A DNA stretch of 64,000 bases from JAJDXO01 sp965207535 (GTDB taxonomy: Bacteria > Pseudomonadota > Alphaproteobacteria > Rhodospirillales > UBA2165), in NCBI GenBank assembly GCA_965207535.1, contig CBDBMR010000013.1:124001-188000 (forward strand), given 5' to 3'. Below, piece after piece: positions 53,199 to 61,200 of the stretch (its first letter is position 1; every line of letters starts with the position of its first letter). The position numbers and the translations under genes were made by a program. Under the pieces are notes generated by a model. It searched no databases, had not been told where the DNA came from, and was given only the letters and a program-made list of their open reading frames with translations.

Positions 53199-53855
53199 TC
53201 AAACGCTCCGTTTGATGGTGTGGATTGCCAGCGAATCGGCGATGTCCTCCGCTTCATTTGCGAGCTCGTCGATGCGTTCGGTGAAATAGCGCAAATGTAC
53301 CTTTTCTACTTTCGGCAGATCCGACGAGAAGATTTGTATCTTCAGCTTGGTGCTGATTTTGTCGGCTTCGGTTTCATAGAACAAAACCTTGGAGTTATGG
53401 TCGCGCACCGCTTCGATATTACGGAAAAAGGCACGTGCGGACATGACGACCGAGTCGACGGAAGAGATCACGGTTTCGGTCAGGCGAAAGAAACCCTTGT
53501 GGTACTCGGTGGGAATCTCCGGCCTCTCGATGGCGAAGCGATAACAGTTCGCCTGCATGATGTTGATGAGGTTGTCCAGGTCTTCAAGGAGTTTCAGCAC
53601 GTCGCCCCGGAGGTCGGGGATCAATGTCTGTTCGTAAAGCTGGGCCTCGATGTTGCGGCGCAGTTTGTCGCCGTTGGTTTCTACGGCGTTGACCTGGTTC
53701 GTGGAGGCCTCGAAGTCTTCGCTGTAACCGTCTTCGAGGTATATCTTGACGGCGTGCTGAAATATCAGTGAAGCCTCGTTTATACAATCCAGGAACTCGT
53801 CGATCTGATTTTCGAGAAACCGCGTCTTCATGAAAAGGCCAGGGCTTTTCGCCAA
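53199..53855 (-). CDS. DUF47 (PhoU-like) phosphate transport regulator
   Basis: 218 residues starting at TTG 53855, chosen because GAGGAG lies 7 bases upstream; ATG 53831 gives a shorter protein without the conserved KSPGLF. The chain is all-helical and contains FLENQIDEFLDCINEASLIFQ near the N-terminus, typical of DUF47 proteins that regulate PiT carriers. It is the first gene of a DUF47-pit operon. Confidence 0.88.
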   Translation of the reverse strand: MAKSPGLFMKTRFLENQIDEFLDCINEASLIFQHAVKIYLEDGYSEDFEASTNQVNAVETNGDKLRRNIEAQLYEQTLIPDLRGDVLKLLEDLDNLINIMQANCYRFAIERPEIPTEYHKGFFRLTETVISSVDSVVMSARAFFRNIEAVRDHNSKVLFYETEADKISTKLKIQIFSSDLPKVEKVHLRYFTERIDELANEAEDIADSLAIHTIKRSV

Positions 53856-53871
53856 CTTCGTTCTCCTCAAT

Positions 53872-54252
53872 CAAAATCGCGGCACACCTGAACCAGAAGA
53901 ACCGCGCAGGGATCTCGACATTCAGATCGGCCTTTAGATCGATTTCCTAGTCGTCTCGACGACGGACTCGACACCGCGACCTCGGCTCGAAACTACCCCG
54001 ATTCGTCGCCGTGGGTGGCACGATATCGATATTCAAGTCGAATGACTTAATGGCAACCACGTTTGCCAAAAATGTAAAGCCCCCGCGTCGTACGCGTCAA
54101 TAATATAATATATAATTTATAATTGACGCCGTCGGCGTCGATGCCTTATCCCTATCCCGGCCCGGAAGGCAGGGTGATGCCCGTGCGATGGCCGGACGTC
54201 TGGACAGCGATTTCGGGAAACGTTTGTTTGAAGGAATTTCGACGGCTAGAAC
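53872..54252. promoter_or_regulatory. Divergent regulatory region with AT-rich inverted repeat upstream of gntR
   Basis: About 380 bases between DUF47 and gntR, no coding frame seen. Perfect arms GCGTCAAT (54094-54101) and ATTGACGC (54122-54129) enclose 20 bases of pure A/T. Inside are TATAATATATAATT (54104-54117), identical to the complement of a block upstream of the Rieske gene, and TATATAATTTAT (54109-54120), identical to the complement of a block upstream of tctC. This is the likely operator of the GntR protein. Confidence 0.55.
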
Positions 54253-55056
54253 ATGGAAAAACCTAGTAGAAACCGCTCATACTCGTCTTCGAATGCCCGG
54301 CCAAATCCGGATCGTGAGTCCATGGCAAACCCGCCGCTGCTGCCATCTTCCCGGCCGCTCTTTTCGCAGATCAAGCACATGATCGTCGACCGCATCAAGG
54401 CCGGCGAGTTCAATGTCGCGGAACCGTTACCGAGCGAAACCGAGTTTGCTCGATACTACAATGTCAGCCAGGGTACCGTTCGCAAGGCGATTGCCGAGAT
54501 CGCCGCCGAGAAGCTCGTCGTCCGGTTCAGGGGAAAAGGCACGTTTGTCGCCTCACATACCGAGGAGCGCGAGCACTCCCATTTTTTTCACATTGTCGGC
54601 AACGACGGCGTCAAGAAACTTCCCGGAACCAAGCTCCTGACTTGCGTCCGCCGCAACGCAACCAAGGAAATGGAAAAACGGCTGAACCTGAAGAACGGCG
54701 AAGACGTGACCGTTGTCGAAAGGCTGCGTATCATCGATGACCTGCCCATCATTTTCGAGACCATAGTCGTTTCCCAGAAGACTTTTCCGGACCTGCGCTC
54801 GGTACTGAACGAAACCGTACCCAACGAGCTCTATCCGCTCTACGAGGCCGAGTATCAAACCCGAATTGTTCGTGCCGAAGAATGCATCAGCGCAATTGTC
54901 GCGGGCGCACGGAATGCCAAGCATTTGAATGTTGATATCGGAACACCGTTGTTGCAGATCGATCGCGTGGCGTTCTCAATCGAAGAAATTCCGGTGGAAT
55001 GGCGGCGCAGCCATTGCAATACCGCGAACAATCACTATCAGAACACCCTCAACTGA
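54253..55056 (+). CDS. GntR-family (HutC subfamily) transcriptional regulator
   Basis: 267 residues. A GntR winged helix occupies about 35-105 (SQIKHMIVDRIKAGEF, LPSETEFARYYNVSQGTVRKAIAEIAAE, GKGTFVA), followed by a UTRA ligand-binding domain (about 115-260; NGEDVTVVERLRIIDDLPIIFET, RAEECISAIVAGARNAKHL). HutC-type regulators sense a catabolic substrate or its derivative. It is divergent from DUF47-pit and convergent with tctB. The AT-rich palindrome in its own promoter and the same words before tctC and the Rieske gene suggest autoregulation and a small carboxylate or aromatic regulon. An internal ATG at 54322 is an alternative start. Confidence 0.88.
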   Translation: MEKPSRNRSYSSSNARPNPDRESMANPPLLPSSRPLFSQIKHMIVDRIKAGEFNVAEPLPSETEFARYYNVSQGTVRKAIAEIAAEKLVVRFRGKGTFVASHTEEREHSHFFHIVGNDGVKKLPGTKLLTCVRRNATKEMEKRLNLKNGEDVTVVERLRIIDDLPIIFETIVVSQKTFPDLRSVLNETVPNELYPLYEAEYQTRIVRAEECISAIVAGARNAKHLNVDIGTPLLQIDRVAFSIEEIPVEWRRSHCNTANNHYQNTLN

Positions 55057-55192
55057 CCCCACGGATGAGACTCCGGGAGATCGGAGGACGTGCTGCTAGA
55101 TTCGGGTCATGGATTGTCGGCACCGCAAAGCGATTCCGACAATCCGTGATCGGCTCTAGGGTGCCGCGGCCGGCCCCGGGCGTCGCGGCGCG

Positions 55193-55675
55193 CTATTCCA
55201 GAAAGGGCTTGAGGATCGGGCCGATCGGCAGCGGGATGAAAAGAATTTTCACGAAGACGATATAAGAAAAGGCCGGCCAGCAGAAAGAAACGATCAAGAT
55301 GACCAGGTGGTTGCGGTAGGCCAAGACGTACATGGAGCCGATCAGAAAAACAAAGGTACTGACGAAATATCCGATCATGCCGATCGATACCAAGTACACG
55401 ATCAGCCAACCGACAAACAGCAGGACGAAACCCACCCGGCCGGGAATCGGGTCCGGTTCGCCCCGCCTCAAAGATGCCTGTACGATGAGGACGACGCAAA
55501 AGGCGGTCGTAAACGCAATCCACAGGAACGGAACGGCGGCCGGTCCCACGTTCTCCCCTTTGGGAAATTCCAGTGACTCGAAAAAACCAACGACCGCCAA
55601 CGACAGGATAATGACCGGCAGCAGCAGATTGCCGAGATAGCTACGCCGTTCGCCGGATGAGCCGTTTGTCGTCAC
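55193..55675 (-). CDS. tctB: Tripartite tricarboxylate transporter, small permease TctB
   Basis: 160 residues from GTG 55675, which has AGGAA 5 bases upstream; the open frame to 55711 is less likely. Four hydrophobic helices, beginning with LLLPVIILSLAVVGFFESLEFP, in the TctB pattern (PF07331). The TctA large permease is at 50143, while tctC lies immediately upstream on the same strand. A hairpin separates the two. Confidence 0.88.
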   Translation of the reverse strand: MTTNGSSGERRSYLGNLLLPVIILSLAVVGFFESLEFPKGENVGPAAVPFLWIAFTTAFCVVLIVQASLRRGEPDPIPGRVGFVLLFVGWLIVYLVSIGMIGYFVSTFVFLIGSMYVLAYRNHLVILIVSFCWPAFSYIVFVKILFIPLPIGPILKPFLE

Positions 55676-55800
55676 GTTGATTCCTGTCCCGGAGCGCCGC
55701 CGCGGACACAAGACCGGCCGCAGGAATATTCCACTCCTGCGGCCGGCAACTTTGCGCTTGAAGGTTTGTCGACCATAACAAATCAGCGATCAAAGAAGGC

Positions 55801-55834
55801 CCCACCCTTCGACGGGCTCGGAATGAAGGGTGGG
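55801..55834. repeat. Stem-loop between tctC and tctB
   Basis: CCCACCCTTC at 55801-55810 pairs with GAAGGGTGGG at 55825-55834 (10-bp perfect stem, 14-base loop), in the 200-base gap after the tctC stop. No T-tract follows on either strand, so partial termination or mRNA stabilisation of tctC is more likely than full termination. The sequence has the look of a dispersed proteobacterial repeat. Confidence 0.6.
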
Positions 55835-55883
55835 CTGGTGACCGGTTCTGATCGAAAATTGCGCTAAGGATGGAAACCGGGAG

Positions 55884-56858
55884 CTATTTCAAAATCCCCG
55901 CTTCCTTCGCCCAACTCTCCACTTCGACCATGTCCTTCTTGATGATGCCCAAGAACTCCTTGTGTTTGACGAGCACGGGATCGATGCTGGATTTCTTGAC
56001 ATGGGCTACCCATTCGGGGTCCTTGCTGATCCGTTCGAACAGAGAATTCCAAAATTTTCCAGCATCGGCGGGAATGCCGGCCTTGATCGCGAATCCGCGC
56101 CACATGATTTCGCGGTCCAGACCCTTAATTCCCAATTCCTTGAATGTCGGCGCATCGGGAAATGCAGGAAGCCTTTCCGGACGCGACAACGCCGCGACCT
56201 TGAGTTTGGGTTGCCCTACCGTGTCCCTGGGATTGCCGACATAGGCGACGCCGCGGCCACCCAGCAACTCGACCACCGCCCTCTTGCCGCCCTTGAACGG
56301 GATATATTGAGCCGTGATTCCGGCAGCCTTCCAGGTTTTCATGGCCATGACATGATCGAGCCCGCCGGCCGCCGGCCCGACCCAGATCTGCTTCTGTCCC
56401 TTGGCCGCCTTAGCCTTTGCGTCGGCGACGATCTGTTGCCAAGTATTAACCGGCAGGTCGCGGTTCGTGATGATGGCCTCCGGGTCCGACTGGTTCATCG
56501 CCAGCCATTCGAAATCCTCTACCTTTACATCGCTTTTTGCGGTGACGATCTTGTAGATTTGCGATTTCGTCGTCGCCATCAGAAGGTAACCGTCGGCAGG
56601 CTGGGAAAGAACGTGCTTCATGGCGACCAATCCGCCGGCTCCGGTCCTGTTCTTGACCACGAACTTCGCACCGGTCAGCCGTTCTGCGATGATGGCGATT
56701 TTTCGTGAGTCCACATCAGCGGCGCCCCCGGGCTTCATATAGGCGACGATGGTAATGGGTTTCACGGGAAACTCCGCCTGAGCGGATTTCACGGCACCGG
56801 AAACAGCAATGCCCAGGATAGCCAATGTAATAGGGATAGATCGGAAAACCGTTGTCAT
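55884..56858 (-). CDS. tctC: Tripartite tricarboxylate transporter binding protein TctC
   Basis: 324 residues, normal for the Bug/TctC family. Signal peptide up to about residue 28 (SAVKSAQAEFP), then the family signature FPVKPITIVAYMKPGGAADVDSR with the N-terminal P-x-G-G turn, VVKNRTGAGGLVAMKHVLSQPADGY, and RLPAFPDAPTFKELGI. It captures a carboxylate for TctAB. The gene precedes tctB. An AT-rich block identical in part to the gntR promoter lies 150 bases upstream. Confidence 0.95.
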   Translation of the reverse strand: MTTVFRSIPITLAILGIAVSGAVKSAQAEFPVKPITIVAYMKPGGAADVDSRKIAIIAERLTGAKFVVKNRTGAGGLVAMKHVLSQPADGYLLMATTKSQIYKIVTAKSDVKVEDFEWLAMNQSDPEAIITNRDLPVNTWQQIVADAKAKAAKGQKQIWVGPAAGGLDHVMAMKTWKAAGITAQYIPFKGGKRAVVELLGGRGVAYVGNPRDTVGQPKLKVAALSRPERLPAFPDAPTFKELGIKGLDREIMWRGFAIKAGIPADAGKFWNSLFERISKDPEWVAHVKKSSIDPVLVKHKEFLGIIKKDMVEVESWAKEAGILK

Positions 56859-57247
56859 TGTCGTGTCCTCCTCCTCAATGAATGGTTCCGCGCTTTCGAT
56901 GCGGAGGCCATAATCTTATTCCGGTCGGCCCGCATTCTCAATTTTTTCTGTAGCCGGGTTCTCTTCCGAGAGCCTGGTTGGAGCCGGGAAGAATACTAAC
57001 ATATAAAAAATAAATTATATACTTAGTTATGCGCGGCGGGTCTGCATTTCGGCTCGACGCAATCCGTGAAAATACCGAAAAACGACTAGGCCGCGGGTTC
57101 GGAGTTGGTTGCTTATTTCAGCAAAAAAGGCTGGGAAATCGGATGATTGCAGAGTGTTGGCCCTGATCATCTCGGCTGCGCCGCGCAATGCTTTCTCGGT
57201 TGCTCTCGACACATTGCCGATGACTTGTGCCTCCCGCCCCAGGAACC
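56859..57247. promoter_or_regulatory. tctC upstream region with shared AT-rich block
   Basis: No gene is seen. Bases 57000-57030 are almost pure A/T and near-palindromic (ACTAAC...TTAGT). ATAAATTATATA at 57010-57021 is the exact complement of TATATAATTTAT in the gntR promoter. The block is about 150 bases before the tctC start, compatible with a regulator site. The rest of the interval holds no feature I can name. Confidence 0.45.
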
Positions 57248-57398
57248 GATGAGCTCAGACGACGGCGGGCCGATCGACGGCGTCGGCTTCCTCGCCTATG
57301 TCGAGCAGCAACTCGTCCCCCTCAAGCCCGGCGCGACATTGTCATCTCAGGTCACAAAACGAAGCTCGGTCAATTCGGCACGAAATGACCTTAACTGA
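57248..57398 (+). pseudogene. IS630-family transposase remnant
   Basis: The plus strand reads GGPIDGVGFLAYVEQQLVP then LKPGAT, which matches the IS630/Tc1-type DDE segment DGPIxxxxFxAYVEQxLVPxLxPGD that precedes the second catalytic aspartate. The frame then drifts into unrelated codons and stops at 57398. Nothing else of the element is recognisable, and no terminal repeats were found, so it is an old fragment. Confidence 0.6.
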
Positions 57399-57528
57399 CC
57401 GAACGGACAATCTCGGAAGCCGCAAATCCAAGGCGGTCCGTGCCGGCCGCTGCAGGCGGCAAGCGTGCGAAGCGGGCCCGTTCCGCGCGGGACGGCCGGG
57501 AGCCCCTCGGCATCGCGCGGTGGAGACT

Positions 57529-58230
57529 CTAGAATTTGCCTTTCTCGATCCGGAAAATGTCCGGGTTTCCGGTGTCTTCGATATAGGAAAGCCAGAGCGA
57601 CACAACCCGGTCCTTCGGTCCGGGTTTCTCCTCTCCCTTCCCTTCCGCGCCGGGGACTTTCCTGCTGATCAGCTGCAGCAGCACCATTCGTCCCCGTTCG
57701 TCGGTTGCGCGAAAGACAATGAAGGCGCCGTCATCCACGCGCGTATTCATCACCGTCTTCCCGGCCTCGAAGCCCAATTGACGGAAATATTTCCGAAGGA
57801 CGTTGGCGGTCGTCACCAACGCCTGCGGGTCCGGCTCGTCGGTTACCGGGGATCCCCACAGAATATTGACCTGAATCAGCTTTTTCCGCTTGTAGCCGTG
57901 AATATATACGACCTGAGCCGGTTCACTGTCGGGAAAGATTTCCGTGACCGTCGCCACCAGGCTGGACGTCCTGTCCTCCTTATTCGGCCGCTCGAGGATA
58001 TCTTCGCGTCGAAGCCGAAAATCGCGCCGCATGGCCTTCAGCGTTTCGGACATGGACATGCCGAAGCGGGCCGAACGAAATCCCTCCACCTGCGGACCGG
58101 CGGTTTCCCTGACGGCATTGCCTTCCCGCGCGGAACCCTCCGCGGCGGCGTTGATGCAAAATGCGCCGATCAGCGCAACCAGGGCGGCGGCGGCAAGGAC
58201 AGGCGGCGTCCGGACGACAGTCTTTCGCAT
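57529..58230 (-). CDS. Secreted protein of unknown function, in an operon with the giant adhesin
   Basis: 233 residues from ATG 58230 (GGAGA upstream). Signal peptide with VLAAAALVALIGAFCINAAAE. The mature part begins VEGFRSARFGMSMSETLKAMRRDF, a motif common in small periplasmic proteins that act with the cell envelope, then a beta-rich region with VYIHGYKRKKLIQVNILWGSP. I do not recognise a family. It begins 41 bases after the adhesin stop on the same strand, so co-expression is likely; an outer-membrane or secretion-linked role is a guess from position. Confidence 0.7.
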   Translation of the reverse strand: MRKTVVRTPPVLAAAALVALIGAFCINAAAEGSAREGNAVRETAGPQVEGFRSARFGMSMSETLKAMRRDFRLRREDILERPNKEDRTSSLVATVTEIFPDSEPAQVVYIHGYKRKKLIQVNILWGSPVTDEPDPQALVTTANVLRKYFRQLGFEAGKTVMNTRVDDGAFIVFRATDERGRMVLLQLISRKVPGAEGKGEEKPGPKDRVVSLWLSYIEDTGNPDIFRIEKGKF

Positions 58231-58271
58231 CGGCGTCTTTCTCCTTCTCGAGCGTTCCGGCATGGGAACCC

Positions 58272-61200
58272 TCATGGCTTTCGAATATCGGCTGGCCGCT
58301 CTTCGCCGTTGGAGTCCGTTGCGGGCGGCGGCGTCAGCAACGGGAAGGGCGTTTCGAACACATTGATCGCATACGGGTTATCGATCGCACCGGCCGCGGC
58401 CCCCCGGAATACCGGCTTGAACGGGGAGAAGGCCGCGTCGGCGGCTGTCGCCGGGCGCGGCGCCGAGGCCAGCGTCCCCGACAGCGGCAGCGCGGTCAGC
58501 TCGGCGAGGGTTCGCGTCCCGGCGCCGGTGCCCAGAATGGTATAGCCGTTGAGCCTGTAGGAGCCCGGCCCCCTGTTGTGGATGAGCGTCTTGTCGGCGG
58601 CGCCCTGCCCGCCGACTCCGCCGACCGTCCCGTCCAAATCGGCGTCCATCGCCTCGATCGTGAGCGAGCCGACCACTACTCGGCCTCGTATATTCTTGGT
58701 TTTTATCTTCGCGAAGGTGTCGGCATAGAGAGTGTCCGATCCGAAATTGGTCGTTCCGGTTCCCGAAAGCTGTTCGAAGGAAGCGACGTTCATCGAGGCG
58801 TTTACCGTGACGTCATGGGCCCTGACGACCGTCAGCGCGCGCCCGGCGCCCTCCACCGCGCCGCCGAAGGTGATCGAGCCGGCCGCGCCGTCGCCGTCGG
58901 CATCGGCGTCCAGCCTCACGTCGGTATTGAGGTTTACCGCGCCGGTGAAGCCGATGTCTCCGTCCCGGCTGCCGTAGGTCGCCCCGTTCAGGTTGATGTT
59001 CGTCGCCGTCACGGAAATCGCGCCCGTCGTCGACACGCTCATCAGCGACACCGTGCCGCCGGTCACCGTCAGGCTGGCCAGCGGGCTGTCGCCGGTTCCG
59101 GCCGCGCCGGAGAACGTCACCGGGCCGGCGCCGGCATTCAGCGTCAGGGCGTATGTTCCGCTCACCGTCGATCCGAAGTTGATGCCGTCCGCCGCGTTGC
59201 CGCTGCTGGTCAGCGTTACGTCGCCGGCCAGCGTTAACGCCCCCCCGTAGTTGAAACTGCCGCTGTTATAGCTCCCCGCCCCCAAGGTAATATTGCCCGT
59301 CACATTCACATCGCCCGTGACGGTGTAACCGCCCGTCAACGCCACCGTCGCGTTGGGCCCGAGCGTCGTCAGGCTCCTCAGCGCCGTCGTGCCGCCTATT
59401 GCCTCGTCCACCGTGATGCTTCCGGCATCCGCATCGAGCGTCAGCGACCGCAATCCGCTCGCGTCCCCGTCCACGGTCGAGGTGAAATGGATATTCCCGT
59501 CGGTGGCGTCATTGTCCGCGTCGCTGTCCACCGTCACGTCGGCATGCAGGTCCACCGGGCCGGTGAAGGTGATGTTGCCGTCCTGGCTGGTGTAGGTCGC
59601 CGCGTTCAGGTCGATGTTGGTGCCCGTCACCGAGATCGCCCCCGTCGCCGAGACCGCGGCAAGGTCGATCTGGCCGCCGCTCACCGTCAGGCTGGTCAGC
59701 GCCGTCGAGCCCCCCACCGCGCCGGAGAACGTCACCGAGCCGCCGTCCGCATCCACCGTCAGCGTCTGAGCCCCGTTGATGGTCGAGGAGAAGCTGATGT
59801 TGCCGTCCGTCCCGTCATTGTCCTGATCGCTGTCAACCGACACGTTGACGAGCAGGTCCACCGGGCCGGTGAAGCTGATGTTGCCATCCTGGCTGGTATA
59901 GCTCCCCGCGTTCAGGTCGATGTTGGTGCCCGTCACCGAGATCGCGCCGGTCGTCGCCACCGTGTTCAGGTCGATCTGCCCGCCGCTCACCGTCAAGCTG
60001 GTCAGCGCCGTCGAGCCCCCCACCGCTCCGGAGAACGTCACCGAGCCGCTGCCCGCATTCACCGTCAGCGCACGCCCGCCGTTCACCGTCCCGTCGAACG
60101 CGATGTTGCCCGCCCCGGTGCCGCTCGATACCGTCAGCGCCCCGCTGCCCGTCAGCGTCACCGCGCTGTTGAAGTCGATCGATCCCGTCGTCATCACGTT
60201 CGCGGCCAAGCTGATCCCGCCGCCGCCCGTCACATTCAGGCTGGTCAGCGCCGCCGAACTCCCGACCGCGCCGGAGAAGGTCACCGAGCCGGTGCCCGCA
60301 TTCACCGTCAGCGCCTGGCCGCCGTTCACCGTCGAACTGAAGGCGACGTTGCCGCCGCCCGTACCGCTGTTCACCGTCACCCCGGTGTGAAGATCGACCG
60401 GACCCGTGAAGGTGATGTTGTCCCCGCTGGTCGTATAGGTCGCCCCGTTCAGGTCGATGTTCGTGCCCGTCACCGAGATCACGCCCGTCGTCGAGACCGC
60501 GGCGAGGTCGATCTGGCCGCCGCTCACGGTCAGCGTCTTGTTGGTCCCGGTCAGCGTCACCGCGCCCCGAAGCTCCACCGCGCCCGTGCCGCCCGTCAGC
60601 GTCAGCGACTGCGCCCCGCCGATCGCCCCGGTGAAGAGAAGCTTCCCGCCGACCGAAGCGCCGCTCGACACCGTCACGCCGGAGCCGTGGTCCAGGTCCA
60701 CCGGGCCGGTGAAGGTGATGTTGCCGCCCTGGCTGTTGTAGCTACCCGCGTTCAGGTCGATGTTCGTGCCGTCTATGTCGATAAGCCCGCTGGTGAACAC
60801 GCCCGCCAAGTCGATCTGCCCGCCATCGACCGTCAGGCTGGTGAGCCGGGTCGCCGTCGTCCCCACCGCGCCCTTGAACTCCACGTCCCCCGTGCCCGCA
60901 TCCACCGTCAGAGACCTCGCCCCGCCGACCGTCCCGCTGAAGGTGATGTTCCCGCCGGCCGCGCCGCTCGTCACCGTCAGCGCCGCGCTGCCCGACAACG
61001 TCACCGCATCGCCGAAGCCGATCGCGCCGCCGGCGGTCGTCACGCTCGTCACGCCCGAACCCAGCGTGATCCCGCCGCCGCCGTTCACCGTCAGCGCATT
61101 GGCCCCGCTCAGCGTCACGTTGCCGCCCAGCGTCACGGAACCGCTGCCCGCCTCTACCGTCAGCGGCTGGCCCCCGCCGACCGTCGAGCTGAAGCTGATG

